Assembly (NCBI RefSeq): GCF_030270585.1
Contig: NZ_BSYI01000036.1
Span: 1-55,162 of the forward strand
Length of the DNA stretch: 55,162 nucleotides
Direction of reading: 5' to 3'
From: Paralimibaculum aggregatum
GTDB lineage: Bacteria; Pseudomonadota; Alphaproteobacteria; Rhodobacterales; Rhodobacteraceae
The notes beneath the pieces are model-generated. The model did not search any database and was not told the origin of the DNA. It saw only the letters and a program-made list of their open reading frames with translations. Shown piece after piece: positions 19,822-29,367 of this stretch (within the stretch, counting starts at the first letter, position 1; the number at the start of each line of letters is the position of its first letter). The translations under genes were made by a program, and so were the position numbers.

Positions 19822-22800
19822 ATGACCAAGAAAATGCTCATCGACGCCACCCATCCCGAGGAGACCCGGGTTGTGGTGGTGGACGGAACCAAGGTCGAAG
19901 ACTTTGACTTCGAATCGATCAACAAGCGCCAGCTGGCGGGGAACATCTACCTCGCCAAGGTAACCCGGGTCGAGCCGTCGCTGCAGGCGGCCTTCGTCGA
20001 ATACGGCGGCAACCGGCACGGCTTCCTGGCCTTCGCCGAGATCCATCCGGACTATTACCAGATCCCGGTGGCCGACCGCGAGGCACTGCTCGCCGAGGAG
20101 GAGCGCGACGCCCAGGCCGAGGCGGCATCCGAGGATGCCGAGGCCGACAAGGCGCAGAAGCGCGGCCGCAGCCGCCGCCGCACCAAGGACAGCAAGGCGA
20201 AGGACGAGGCTGCCGGCGACGAGACCGCCGAGGCCAAGCCGGCACGCCGCAGCCGCCGCAAGGCCGCCGAGCCCGCCGCCGCCGAGGGCGAGGCCGGGGC
20301 CGAGGGCGAGACCGGCGAGGCCACGCCCGCCGAGAAGAAGCCGCGCAGCCGCCGGCGCCCGAGCCGCGCGGCGAGCACCGCGGCGAGCGCTGCCGCCACC
20401 CCGGCCGCCGGGCTCGAGGTGATCGACCTCGAGGCGGCCGCGACCGAGGCCCCCGCCGAGAGCCCCGCCGCGACCGATGTGCCCAAGGGCCTCGAGATCG
20501 CCGATCCCGAGGCGGAGGCCGATCCCGAGAGCGCCTCGGTGATCGCGCACAGCTCCGGCGCCCGGCCGCGCGCCGAGGACCGGAGCGCTTCGGAGGATGC
20601 GCAGACGGAAGAAGGGGCCGTGTCGCCGGTCGAGACCGCCGCCGCCCCCGAGGCGGAAGCCGCGGGCGCCGAGACCGCCGGTGCGCCGGACGAGGGCGAC
20701 CCCGCCCCGCTCGACGCGGTGGTCGGCGGCGATGCCGGGGAGACCGCGGCGCCGGTGCTCGCCGAGGCGCTCGCCGCCGTGCCGGAGGATGCCTCCGACG
20801 CCGCCGGCCTGCCCGAGGCCCCGGCCGAGGTTCCCGCCGCCGCCATCGCCGAGCCGGCCGAGCCCGAGGCCATGACCGAAGTCGAGCCGACGCCGCTGCC
20901 CGAAGCGGCGGAGCCTGCCGCCCCCGCAGCCGAAGCGGGCGCGGATACGGCCGGCGACGCCCCCGCCGAGGCTGCCGCCGATGGCGAGGATAACGCCGGG
21001 AGCGACGAGGGCGACGACACCCCCGCCGGCCCGCGCAGCATCGCCGAGGACAGCGGCCTCGAGGACGAGACCCTGACCGAGGAGATCGCCCCCGCCGAGG
21101 CCGAGGGCGAGGGCGCCGCCGAGGCGCCCGCCAAGCCGAAGACCCGCACGCGCAGCACCCGCGGCACCCGCACCCGCAAGTCGAAGACCGCCGACAAGAC
21201 CGCGGAGAAGACCTCCGAGAAACCCGCCGACAAGGCCGAGCGTGCCGACCGCGCCGAGCGGGACGATGACGGCGACTCCGGCAGCGACCTCGAGATCGAG
21301 CAGGCCGGCGCCGAGGACCCGCGCGAGGAGATGATCCGCGAGCGCACCATCAAGCGCCGTCGCTACCGCATCCAGGACGTGATCAAGATGCGCCAGATCA
21401 TGCTGGTGCAGGTCGTCAAGGAGGAGCGCGGCAACAAGGGCGCGGCGCTGACCACCTATCTCTCGCTCGCGGGCCGCTACTGCGTGCTGATGCCCAACAC
21501 CGCGCGCGGCGGCGGCATCTCGCGCAAGATCACCAATGCGCCCGACCGCAAGCGCCTGCGCGAGGTGGTCGGCAGTTTCGAGGTGCCGAAGGGCATGGGG
21601 CTGATCGTGCGCACCGCCGGCGCCGAGCGCACCAAGCCCGAGATCAAGCGCGACTACGAGTTCCTGCTGCGCCAGTGGGAGCAGATCCGCGAGCTCACGC
21701 TGAAGTCGATCGCGCCCTGCCTGATCTACGAGGAGGGCAGCCTGATCAAGCGCTCGATCCGCGACATCTACTCGAAGGAGATCGAGGAGGTGCTCGTCGA
21801 GGGCGAGGCCGGCTATCGCGAAGCCAAGGACTACATGAAGATGCTGACGCCTTCGCATGCGAAGAACGTCAAGCAGTATACCGACACGGTGCCGCTGTTC
21901 ATCCGCTACCAGGTGGAGAGCTATCTCAACGGCATGTTCTCTCCGGTGGTGCAGCTGAAATCCGGCGGTTACATCGTGATCGGCATCACCGAGGCGCTGG
22001 TGGCGATCGACGTGAACTCCGGGCGCTCCACCAAGGAGGGCTCGGTGGAAGACACCGCGCTCAAGACCAATCTCGAGGCGGCGGAGGAGGTGGCGCGCCA
22101 GCTCCGGCTGCGCGATCTCGCCGGCCTGATCGTGATCGACTTCATCGACATGGACGAGCGGCGCAACAATGCCGCCGTCGAGAAGCGCATGAAGGACCGG
22201 CTGAAATCCGACCGCGCGCGCATCCAGATCGGGCGGATCTCGGGCTTCGGCCTGATGGAGATGTCGCGCCAGCGGCTGCGCCCGGGCATGCTCGAGGCCT
22301 CGACCCGGCCCTGCCCGGCCTGCCATGGCCAGGGGCTGATCCGCTCCGACGAGAGCCTCAGCCTCGCGATCCTGCGCGAGGTCGAGGAGCAGGGCGTGCG
22401 CGACCGCTTCCGCGAGGTGATCGTGACCTGCCCGGTCGACATCGCCAACTTCCTGATCAACACCAAGCGCCAGCACATCGCCCGGATCGAGGAGCGCCAC
22501 GGGCTCAAGGTCACGGTGCTCGGCGATCCGACGCTGGTGAGCCCCGAATACAAGCTCGACCGGATCAAGGGTGCGGCCCGCGAGCAGGGCGCGCCGAGCG
22601 GCGAGGTGATCACCGCCGCCTCGGTGCTCGCGCCCTCCGAGCCGGCCGCGGCCGCGCCGCAGCGGTCGGAGCCTGCACGGGCCCGCGATGGCGGCGAGCG
22701 CCGCGACCGCGGCGAACGGGACGATCGGGGCGACCGTGGTGATCGGAGCGACCGCGGCGACCGTGGTGAACGGGCCGACCGTGGTGATCGCGGCGAGCGC

Positions 22801-23538
22801 AGCGAGGAGCGTGGCGGCGAGGCGGCCGAGCGCGGCCGCGAGACCGATGCCGACGGCAAGCGCCGGCGGCGCGGCAAGCGCGGCGGCCGGCGGCGGCGCG
22901 GCCGCGGCGAGGACGGCGCCGAGATGCAGCACGAGGACGTGCAGCGCGGCGAAGCGGAGACCGACAGCGAGTCGCAGGCCGCCGCGGACAGCGGTGCGGG
23001 GGACAGCGGTGCGGGGGACAGCATCGCCGGGCAGAGCGATGCCGCGGATGCGCCGGAAGCGGTGACTGCGGCCGAGGCCACGGCTGCGGAGGCCATCTCC
23101 GAGGCTGTCGCCGCCGAGGCCCCGGCTGAGGCTGAGGCTGCGGAAGCGACGGAGACCAAGCCGAAATCCCGCTCCACCCGCGGCCAGCGCGGCCGCGGCC
23201 GCAAGAAGGCCGCCGAAACCGTCGCGGAGACCGCCGACGAGGCCCCGGCCGAGGCAACCGCTTCCGAGGCGCCGGTGGCGGAGGCAGAGGCTCCCGCGGA
23301 TGCGGCCGTGGCCGAAGGCGCAGACGAGGCGGAGGACAGCGCGCGGGCAGAGCCGGCGGAGGCTGAAGCCGTTGCCGCGCCAGAGACCCCTGCAGGAGCG
23401 GAAGCCGGGGCGACCGAGGTCGCGGCGGAAGCGGCCGAGGCCGGCACCGAGCCGCAGCCCGCGCCGGCCAGCGGCGAGGGCGCTGCCGCGGAGGACGACC
23501 GTCCGAAGAAACGCGGCTGGTGGAGCTTCGGCTTCTGA
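19822..23538 (+). CDS. rne: Ribonuclease E, large acidic insertion in S1 domain
   Basis: 1238 residues, the endonuclease core of the RNA degradosome. The S1 domain starts at about residue 35 (LAGNIYLAKVTRVEPSLQAAFVEYG), is interrupted at about 95-505 by a roughly 410-residue Ala/Glu/Pro-rich insertion with short Arg/Lys patches, and resumes at YRIQDVIKMRQ. The DNase I-like catalytic aspartates lie in VAIDVNSGRST and VIDFIDMDERRNN, and the Zn-link is CPAC in TRPCPACHGQG. The C-terminal third is unstructured: an Arg/Asp/Gly repeat run (DRGDRGDR type), acidic and basic blocks, and a terminal RGWWSFGF. Insertions here are known in alphaproteobacteria, but this one is very large. The start at 19822 follows AGGA. 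Confidence 0.95.
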   Translation: MTKKMLIDATHPEETRVVVVDGTKVEDFDFESINKRQLAGNIYLAKVTRVEPSLQAAFVEYGGNRHGFLAFAEIHPDYYQIPVADREALLAEEERDAQAEAASEDAEADKAQKRGRSRRRTKDSKAKDEAAGDETAEAKPARRSRRKAAEPAAAEGEAGAEGETGEATPAEKKPRSRRRPSRAASTAASAAATPAAGLEVIDLEAAATEAPAESPAATDVPKGLEIADPEAEADPESASVIAHSSGARPRAEDRSASEDAQTEEGAVSPVETAAAPEAEAAGAETAGAPDEGDPAPLDAVVGGDAGETAAPVLAEALAAVPEDASDAAGLPEAPAEVPAAAIAEPAEPEAMTEVEPTPLPEAAEPAAPAAEAGADTAGDAPAEAAADGEDNAGSDEGDDTPAGPRSIAEDSGLEDETLTEEIAPAEAEGEGAAEAPAKPKTRTRSTRGTRTRKSKTADKTAEKTSEKPADKAERADRAERDDDGDSGSDLEIEQAGAEDPREEMIRERTIKRRRYRIQDVIKMRQIMLVQVVKEERGNKGAALTTYLSLAGRYCVLMPNTARGGGISRKITNAPDRKRLREVVGSFEVPKGMGLIVRTAGAERTKPEIKRDYEFLLRQWEQIRELTLKSIAPCLIYEEGSLIKRSIRDIYSKEIEEVLVEGEAGYREAKDYMKMLTPSHAKNVKQYTDTVPLFIRYQVESYLNGMFSPVVQLKSGGYIVIGITEALVAIDVNSGRSTKEGSVEDTALKTNLEAAEEVARQLRLRDLAGLIVIDFIDMDERRNNAAVEKRMKDRLKSDRARIQIGRISGFGLMEMSRQRLRPGMLEASTRPCPACHGQGLIRSDESLSLAILREVEEQGVRDRFREVIVTCPVDIANFLINTKRQHIARIEERHGLKVTVLGDPTLVSPEYKLDRIKGAAREQGAPSGEVITAASVLAPSEPAAAAPQRSEPARARDGGERRDRGERDDRGDRGDRSDRGDRGERADRGDRGERSEERGGEAAERGRETDADGKRRRRGKRGGRRRRGRGEDGAEMQHEDVQRGEAETDSESQAAADSGAGDSGAGDSIAGQSDAADAPEAVTAAEATAAEAISEAVAAEAPAEAEAAEATETKPKSRSTRGQRGRGRKKAAETVAETADEAPAEATASEAPVAEAEAPADAAVAEGADEAEDSARAEPAEAEAVAAPETPAGAEAGATEVAAEAAEAGTEPQPAPASGEGAAAEDDRPKKRGWWSFGF

Positions 23539-23572
23539 TCCGGCAGGCACCCGCCACGCGGCATGAACGAGA

Positions 23573-23611
23573 CAGGGGGCGCGCCTTGCCGGGCGCGCCC
23601 CCTGCCCTTTT
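23573..23611 (+). terminator. Rho-independent terminator of rne
   Basis: A 13-bp perfect stem CAGGGGGCGCGCC/GGCGCGCCCCCTG with a 6-nt loop, followed by CCC and TTTT. It starts 35 bp after the rne stop codon, between convergent rne and the aminotransferase gene. Confidence 0.85.
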
Positions 23612-23668
23612 CGCACCGGCATCGACCGCGGGCCGCTCGGGCCCGGCGGCCGGCGCGGCGAAGCGGGC

Positions 23669-24832
23669 TCAGACCGGGCAGCCGGCCTCGACATAGGCGC
23701 GGATGCGCCGGATCCCCTCGGCGATGCGCTCGGGGCTCTGGGCGAAGGAGAGGCGCAGCGTGCCGGTTCCGCGCACCGGGTCGAAATCGAGCCCCGGCGT
23801 CGTCGCCACCCCTTCGTGGCGCAGCAGCCCGGCGCAGAAGACCCGGCTGTCGGCCGAGAGCCCGCCGAGCCCGGCATAGACGTAGAAGCCTCCGTCGCAG
23901 GGCGCGATGTCGGAGAAGCCGAGCGCCGGCAGCGCCGCCATCAGCGCCTGGCGGTTGGTCGCGTATTCCTGCATGTGGCTCGCCGCCTCGGCCTCGCCCT
24001 CGGGCTCCAGCGCGCCGATGCCGCCGATCTGGCTGGCATGGTTGGCAGAGATGTAGAGGTTCTGCGCAAGACGCTCCATCGGGCGGACCATGCGCTCGGG
24101 CACCACCATCCAGCCGATCCGCCAGCCGGTCATGGTAAAGTATTTCGAGAAGCTGTTGATCACCACCGCCTCGTCGGTGAACTCCAGCACCGAGGGCGCC
24201 GCCGGGCCATAGGTGAGCCCGTGATAGATCTCGTCGGCGATGATCGTGACGCCGGCGCCGGCGCAATGCTCCACCAGCGCGCCAAGCGCCGCGCGGTCGA
24301 GCACCGTTCCGGCCGGGTTGGCCGGGCTCGCGATCAGCAGCCCCTCGAGCGGGCCCGCCTCGGCCAGCAGCGCCGGGGTCGGCTGGTAGCGGCTCTCGAG
24401 CTCGGCCTCGATGCGCACGAGCCTGAGCCCGAGCACGCTCAGGATGTTGCGATAGGCCGGATAGCTCGGATCGGCGATGGCGACCCGCTGGCCGGCATCG
24501 AAGAGGCTGAGGAAGGCGAGCTGGAACCCGGCCGAGGAGCCGGTGGTGACGATGATCCGCCCCGGATCGATCACGAGCCCGTGGCGGCGCTGGTAGAGCC
24601 CCGCGATGGCCTCGCGCAGCGCCGGCAGGCCGAGCCCGGAGGTGTAGCCCAGGGTGCTGTCGCCGGCCAGCGCCTCGGCGATGCGGCGCCGGGCCGAGGC
24701 CGGGGCCCCGAAGGCCGGCTCGCCGACCTCCATGTGGATCACGTCGCGCCCCGCCGCCTCGGCCGCGAGCGCCTCCTTGAAGACGTCGAGGGCGTAGAAG
24801 GGCGGGATGTCGCTGCGTTTGGAGGGGGTCAT
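23669..24832 (-). CDS. PLP-dependent class I/II aminotransferase
   Basis: 387 residues, fold type I. The PLP lysine is K230 in NSFSKYFTMTGWRIGW; SPANPAG (about 169-175), IADEIYHGL (198-206) and the substrate-carboxylate arginine region (GTLRLSFAQS) are typical of the AspC/AlaT/DapL-like class. Which amino acid it uses cannot be read from sequence. The start at 24832 has GAGG upstream. It is divergent from the M48 protease and convergent with rne. Confidence 0.88.
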   Translation of the reverse strand: MTPSKRSDIPPFYALDVFKEALAAEAAGRDVIHMEVGEPAFGAPASARRRIAEALAGDSTLGYTSGLGLPALREAIAGLYQRRHGLVIDPGRIIVTTGSSAGFQLAFLSLFDAGQRVAIADPSYPAYRNILSVLGLRLVRIEAELESRYQPTPALLAEAGPLEGLLIASPANPAGTVLDRAALGALVEHCAGAGVTIIADEIYHGLTYGPAAPSVLEFTDEAVVINSFSKYFTMTGWRIGWMVVPERMVRPMERLAQNLYISANHASQIGGIGALEPEGEAEAASHMQEYATNRQALMAALPALGFSDIAPCDGGFYVYAGLGGLSADSRVFCAGLLRHEGVATTPGLDFDPVRGTGTLRLSFAQSPERIAEGIRRIRAYVEAGCPV

Positions 24833-24968
24833 CGCGGCCTCGATGCAATTTCCGGACTGTCTGCGCCGGCATAGCAGACCGACCGGGCGGCGGGCCAGAG
24901 CCGGCCGCAGCGCAGGGCCGGATCAGTAAGATTTGACCCCGCATCGGGCTCCTCGCTTGGCGAATGGG

Positions 24969-24996
24969 TTGAAAGCGCGGCAGAATGTTCCCTAAT
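24969..24996 (+). promoter_or_regulatory. Promoter of the M48 protease operon
   Basis: TTGAAA (24969-24974), a 16-nt spacer, CCTAAT (24991-24996). The expected transcription start is about 20 nt before the GTG start codon at 25027. Confidence 0.55.
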
Positions 24997-25026
24997 GCGT
25001 GGCATGAAACCGAAACGGAGGGGCGC

Positions 25027-26358
25027 GTGCGCAAGCTGAGCGCAAGACTGGCTGCGATGCTGATCGCGGGTCTCGTCGCCGCCCTGCCAGCCGCGGCCCC
25101 CGCGCTGTCGCTGATCCGCGATGCCGAGACCGAGCGAACGCTGCGCCAGATGGCGGCGCCGCTGGTCAAGGCCGCGGGGATGCGCGCCGGCAGCGTCGAT
25201 CTCTACATCGTGCGCAGCAGCCAGCTGAACGCCTTCGTCGCCGGCGGCGCCAACATGTTCCTCCATACCGGGCTGATCGACGAGCTCGAGGAGCCCGGGC
25301 AGCTGATGGGCGTGATGGCGCACGAGATCGGCCATATCGCCGGCGGGCACCAGGTGCGCCGGGCGATCAACATCCGCAACGCGCAGGGCCCGGCGCTGAT
25401 CGCGATGCTGGCCGGCATCGCCGCCGCCGCCGCCGGCGGCCCGCAGGCCGGGGCGGCTATCTCCGCCGGCGCGACCCAGGCGCTCGAACGCAGCTTCCTG
25501 AGCTACAACCGCGGCGAGGAGGCCTCGGCGGACCAGGCCGCGCTGGCCTATCTCGAGCGTGCCGGCATCGACCCGGCGGGCTTTCTCGAGGTGCTCGAGC
25601 GGTTCCGCGGCCAGGAGGTCTTCACCGTCGGCAACATCGACCCCTATGCCCTGACCCACCCGCTCTCGACCCAGCGCATGCAGCTGATCGAGCAGAAGGC
25701 GGCGGAGGCCAGGGGCCGCAGCTTCAGGGAAGACCCGGAGATCGCCTACTGGTACGGCCGCGCGCGGGCCAAGCTTGAGGGCTTCCTCGACAGCCCGCGC
25801 CGGGTGCTCAACCGCTACGAGGAGCGGGACGACGAGCTTGCGCTCTATGCCAAGACGGTGGCGCTGCACCGCCTGCCGGCGCCGCGCGAGGCGGTCGAAT
25901 CGGCCGACCGGCTGATCGCCATGCGCCCGGGAGACCCGTTCTATCTCGAGCTCAAGGGGCAGATCCTCCACGAATCGGGCCGCGCGCGGGAGGCCGTGCC
26001 GCTCTACCGCGCCGCCGTCGCCGCCGCCCCGGAGGAGCCGCTGCTGAAGGCCGGGCTCGGCCGCGCGCTGCTGGCGCTCGAGGAGCCGGCCGCCGATGCC
26101 GAGGCGCTGCGCGTGCTCAAGGAGGCGCGCGACCGCGACCGCGGCGACCCGGCGGCGCTGCGCGACCTCGCCGTCGCCTATTCCCGCGCCGGCGACACCG
26201 GCATGGCGACGCTGGCCACCGCCGAGCGCTTCGCCCTGTCGGGCCGCAGCAAGGACGCGGTGCTGCATGCCAGGCGCGCCAGCGCGCTCCTGCCCAACGG
26301 CTCGCCCGGCTGGCTGCGCGCACAGGACATTCTCGTGCTCGACAAGCGCGACGACTGA
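25027..26358 (+). CDS. BepA-like periplasmic M48 metalloprotease
   Basis: 443 residues. The signal peptide begins at the GTG (V/M-RKLSARLAAMLIAG) and ends near ALPAAAPALS. The zinc motif is H99-E100-x-x-H103 in MAHEIGHIAGGH, with the third ligand glutamate in GEEASADQAAL. The C-terminal half is helical and TPR-like. BepA-type proteins assist or degrade outer-membrane proteins such as LptD. GTG 25027 is preferred because GGAGG stands 5 nt before it; the ATG at 24985 has no ribosome site and lies inside the promoter. The next gene encodes a DsbA-like oxidoreductase 52 bp downstream, fitting a shared role in envelope protein quality. Confidence 0.88.
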   Translation: MRKLSARLAAMLIAGLVAALPAAAPALSLIRDAETERTLRQMAAPLVKAAGMRAGSVDLYIVRSSQLNAFVAGGANMFLHTGLIDELEEPGQLMGVMAHEIGHIAGGHQVRRAINIRNAQGPALIAMLAGIAAAAAGGPQAGAAISAGATQALERSFLSYNRGEEASADQAALAYLERAGIDPAGFLEVLERFRGQEVFTVGNIDPYALTHPLSTQRMQLIEQKAAEARGRSFREDPEIAYWYGRARAKLEGFLDSPRRVLNRYEERDDELALYAKTVALHRLPAPREAVESADRLIAMRPGDPFYLELKGQILHESGRAREAVPLYRAAVAAAPEEPLLKAGLGRALLALEEPAADAEALRVLKEARDRDRGDPAALRDLAVAYSRAGDTGMATLATAERFALSGRSKDAVLHARRASALLPNGSPGWLRAQDILVLDKRDD

Positions 26359-26410
26359 CGCCATCAGGAGGCGGACGGCCTGCCGCCGCCCAAATGAGAG
26401 GGAGACCCCG

Positions 26411-27175
26411 ATGTTCCGTTCGCCCATGGTCCGCATCGCCACGCTGGCAGCCCTGCTGCCGCTGGCGGCCCCCGCGCAGGAGGCCGGCTTCGCGGGCATG
26501 TCCGACGACGCCCGCGCCGCCTTCCGCGCCGAGGTCCGCGCCTATCTCATGGACAACCCGGAGGTGATCCTCGAGGCGATCCAGGTGCTCGAGGCGCGCC
26601 GCGCCGAGGCCACCGCCGCGGCCGACGACCAGCTCGTCGAGCAGCATGCCGAGGCGCTCTTCAACGACGGCTACTCCTATGTCGGCGGCAACCCCGAGGG
26701 CAGCATCACGCTGGTGGAGTTCACCGACTACCGCTGCCCCTACTGCAAGCGCGCGCATCCGATCGTGGCCGAGCTGATGGAGCGCACGCCGGAGCTGCGG
26801 CACGTCATCAAGGAATTCCCGATCCTCGGCGCCGATTCGGTGGTGGCGGGCCGCATGGCGATGGCCGCCAACGAGATCGACCCGGAGAGATACGCCGATC
26901 TCAACGATGCGCTGATGGGCTTCAAGGGCAATCTCTCGGAGGCCGCCGCCTACCGCATCGCCAACGAGGTCGGCTATGACATCGCCGCGCTGAAGACCCG
27001 CGCCGCCAGCCCCGAGATCGAGGCGCGCATCCAGAAGAACTACGAGCTGGCCCGCGCGCTCAACCTCGAGGGCACCCCGAGCTTCGTGATCGGCGGCACC
27101 ATCGTGCGCGGCTTCAAGCCGCTCGAGGAGATGCTCGCGCTCGTCGAGCAGGAGCAGCAGCGGCCCGCCAACTGA
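26411..27175 (+). CDS. DsbA-family thiol:disulfide oxidoreductase
   Basis: 254 residues with a signal peptide (1 to about 22). An N-terminal helical region (about 30-90) precedes the thioredoxin fold with active site C109-P-Y-C112 and the cis-proline segment GTPSFVIGG. The CPYC dipeptide and the N-terminal extension resemble the Com1/ScsC-like DsbA branch in alphaproteobacteria. Whether it oxidises or isomerises is not known. The start follows GAGGGAGA. It shares the M48 protease operon, and a hairpin follows its stop. Confidence 0.9.
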   Translation: MFRSPMVRIATLAALLPLAAPAQEAGFAGMSDDARAAFRAEVRAYLMDNPEVILEAIQVLEARRAEATAAADDQLVEQHAEALFNDGYSYVGGNPEGSITLVEFTDYRCPYCKRAHPIVAELMERTPELRHVIKEFPILGADSVVAGRMAMAANEIDPERYADLNDALMGFKGNLSEAAAYRIANEVGYDIAALKTRAASPEIEARIQKNYELARALNLEGTPSFVIGGTIVRGFKPLEEMLALVEQEQQRPAN

Positions 27176-27180
27176 CCCGC

Positions 27181-27219
27181 GCGGCGCGCATGGCGGTTTT
27201 TCCCGCCGCGGCGCGCCGC
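27181..27219 (+). terminator. Hairpin after the DsbA-like gene
   Basis: Nested pairing: outer GCGGCGCGC/GCGCGCCGC and inner GGCGG/CCGCC around TTTTTC. It starts 5 nt after the stop codon. The T-run is in the loop rather than after the stem, so termination efficiency is uncertain. Confidence 0.45.
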
Positions 27220-27236
27220 AAGCCGCCCGCCCGCCT

Positions 27237-27264
27237 TTGACGCAGGCGGCGCATCGCGTATAAC
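27237..27264 (+). promoter_or_regulatory. Promoter of accBC
   Basis: TTGACG (27237-27242), 16-nt spacer, TATAAC (27259-27264): five of six matches in each box, the best promoter in the window. The leader to the accB ATG at 27352 would be about 80 nt. Confidence 0.8.
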
Positions 27265-27351
27265 CCCGCCACGTCCAACTTCCGGATGTGCCACCGCGCC
27301 GGAGCCTCGCGCTCCGCCCCCGAAACGGATCCAGCGCGGTTGAGAGGTGCC

Positions 27352-27876
27352 ATGAGCAAAGACAAAGAGAACGAGAACGCCAAGCTCGTCGAGCGCGACA
27401 TTGCCTTCGTCCGGGCGCTGGCGGAGGTGCTGAGCGAGCACGATCTCACCGAGATCGAGATCTGCCGCGAATATGGCGATGACGACGAGATCGACATCCG
27501 CCTGGTGCGCGCGGCGCCGGAGGCGCCCGTGGTCTATGCGGCGCCGCCGGCTGCCGAGGCGCCGCGCCCCGCGCACGCTCCGGCAGCCCCGGGCCGCGGC
27601 GCCCACCGCGCCGAGGCCGAGGCCGACGACGCGCCCGACCTGACCAACGCGCTGACCTCGCCGATGGTCGGCACGGTCTATCTCGCCGGCGAGCCCGATG
27701 CGCCGCCCTTCGTCAGCGTCGGCGACAAGGTGGCCGAGGGCCAGACGGTGCTGATCATCGAGGCGATGAAGACCATGAACCAGATCCCGAGCCCCCGCGC
27801 CGGCACGGTGCAGAAGGTGCTGGTGGAGAATGCCGAGCCGGTCGAGTACGGCGCCCCCCTCATGATCATCGCCTGA
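27352..27876 (+). CDS. accB: Biotin carboxyl carrier protein of acetyl-CoA carboxylase
   Basis: 174 residues. It carries biotin between the carboxylase and transferase sites in the first step of fatty acid synthesis. The biotinylated lysine is K140 in EAMKTMNQI within the C-terminal lipoyl-like domain (about 97-174). A Pro/Ala-rich linker (55-90) joins it to an N-terminal helical region that binds AccC. The start at 27352 follows GAGGTGCC; a further upstream in-frame ATG is unlikely. accC follows after 9 bp. Confidence 0.96.
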   Translation: MSKDKENENAKLVERDIAFVRALAEVLSEHDLTEIEICREYGDDDEIDIRLVRAAPEAPVVYAAPPAAEAPRPAHAPAAPGRGAHRAEAEADDAPDLTNALTSPMVGTVYLAGEPDAPPFVSVGDKVAEGQTVLIIEAMKTMNQIPSPRAGTVQKVLVENAEPVEYGAPLMIIA

Positions 27877-27885
27877 GGGCCGGGG

Positions 27886-29238
27886 ATGTTCTCCAAGATC
27901 CTGATCGCCAACCGCGGCGAAATCGCCCTGAGGATTCACCGCGCGGCCAAGGAGATGGGCATCCAGACGGTGGCCGTCCATTCCACCGCCGATGCCTCCG
28001 CGATGCATGTGCGCCTGGCCGACGAGAGCGTCTGCGTCGGCCCGCCGCCGGCTTCCCAGAGCTATCTCAACCAGCCGGCCATCGTCTCGGCCTGCGAGAT
28101 CACCGGCGCCGAGGCGATCCATCCGGGCTATGGCTTCCTGTCGGAGAATGCCGGCTTCGCGCAGATCGTCGAGGAGCACGGCATCACCTTCATCGGGCCG
28201 AGCGCCGAGCACATCTCGCTGATGGGCGACAAGATCCGCGCCAAGGAGACCATGCGCGCCCTCGGCGTGCCCTGCGTGCCGGGCTCGGAAGGCGGCGTCG
28301 AGACCGACGAGGAGGCGGTGAAGATCGCCGACGAGATCGGCTATCCGGTGCTGGTCAAGGCGGCCTCCGGCGGCGGCGGCCGCGGCATGAAGGTGGCGCC
28401 CACGGCCGAGGCCCTGCCGCATGCGCTGCGCGAGGCCCGGGCCGAAGCGCTCGCGGCCTTCGGCGATGCCACGGTCTATCTCGAGAAATATCTCTCCCGC
28501 CCGCGCCATATCGAGGTGCAGGTGTTCGGCGACGGCCGCGGCCAGGCGGTGCATCTGGGCGAGCGCGACTGCTCGCTGCAGCGGCGCCACCAGAAGGTGC
28601 TGGAGGAGGCCCCCTCCCCGGTGATCGACACCGAGACCCGCGCCCGCATCGGCGGGGTCTGTGCGAAGGCGGTGGCCGAGATGGGCTATCGCGGCGCCGG
28701 CACCATCGAGTTCCTCTTCGAGGACGGCGAGTTCTACTTCATCGAGATGAACACCCGCCTGCAGGTCGAGCATCCGGTGACCGAGACGATCTTCTCGATC
28801 GATCTCGTGCGCGAGCAGATCCGGGTGGCGGCGGGGCTGCCGATGTCCTTCGCCCAGGCCGAGCTGAGCCCGCGCGGCCATGCCATCGAATGCCGCATCA
28901 ATGCCGAGCGGCTGCCGGATTTCGCGCCCTCGCCGGGGCGGGTCGCGGCCTATCACCCGCCGGGCGGGCTCGGCGTGCGGATGGACAGCGCGCTCTATGA
29001 CGGCTACGTGATCCCGCCCTATTACGACAGCCTGATCGGCAAGCTGATCGTCCACGGCGCCGACCGGGAGGACTGCATGATGCGCCTCCACCGGGCGCTG
29101 CACGAGCTGATCATCGACGGCGTCGACACCACCCAGGAGCTGTTCTTCCAGCTGCTCGAGAACCCCGAGATCCGCGCCGGGACCTATGACATCCACTGGC
29201 TCGAGCGCTGGATCGGAGAGCATTACGGCCAGCTCTGA
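27886..29238 (+). CDS. accC: Biotin carboxylase subunit of acetyl-CoA carboxylase
   Basis: 450 residues, the standard length. It starts with the conserved KILIANRGEIALRI, has the ATP-grasp glycine loop KAASGGGGRGMKV (about 157-169) and the catalytic EMNTRLQVEHPVTE region (about 286-299). It carboxylates the biotin on AccB using ATP and bicarbonate. It is co-transcribed with accB and followed by a GC-rich hairpin. Confidence 0.98.
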   Translation: MFSKILIANRGEIALRIHRAAKEMGIQTVAVHSTADASAMHVRLADESVCVGPPPASQSYLNQPAIVSACEITGAEAIHPGYGFLSENAGFAQIVEEHGITFIGPSAEHISLMGDKIRAKETMRALGVPCVPGSEGGVETDEEAVKIADEIGYPVLVKAASGGGGRGMKVAPTAEALPHALREARAEALAAFGDATVYLEKYLSRPRHIEVQVFGDGRGQAVHLGERDCSLQRRHQKVLEEAPSPVIDTETRARIGGVCAKAVAEMGYRGAGTIEFLFEDGEFYFIEMNTRLQVEHPVTETIFSIDLVREQIRVAAGLPMSFAQAELSPRGHAIECRINAERLPDFAPSPGRVAAYHPPGGLGVRMDSALYDGYVIPPYYDSLIGKLIVHGADREDCMMRLHRALHELIIDGVDTTQELFFQLLENPEIRAGTYDIHWLERWIGEHYGQL

Positions 29239-29265
29239 GCCCTCCGGCCCCGCCGGCGGCGGCGC

Positions 29266-29287
29266 GGCGCCCGGCCTTCCGGGCGCC
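29266..29287 (+). terminator. Hairpin after accC
   Basis: GGCGCCCGG-CCTT-CCGGGCGCC, a perfect 9-bp stem with a 4-nt loop 28 nt after the accC stop. No T-run follows. It probably ends or stabilises the accBC transcript. Confidence 0.5.
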
Positions 29288-29367
29288 CGGCCCCCGGGGC
29301 GCGCCCTGGTGCCGCAGGCCGCGACGGTCGAGTCAGTTGTCCGGCGCGCCGGCTTCCACAAAACTGC

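Noticed and set aside
22680-22820. Repeat array, possible CRISPR, in the 22.7-22.8 kb region
   Set aside because: The repeats are codon-level GAC-CGC-GGC type (Asp-Arg-Gly) repeats inside rne, in frame and irregular.
19726-23877. A minus-strand open frame of about 1380 codons antisense to rne
   Set aside because: It is the shadow of biased GC-rich codons in rne. The translation is Arg/Gly/Leu/His-rich without domains, while the plus strand encodes clear RNase E motifs.
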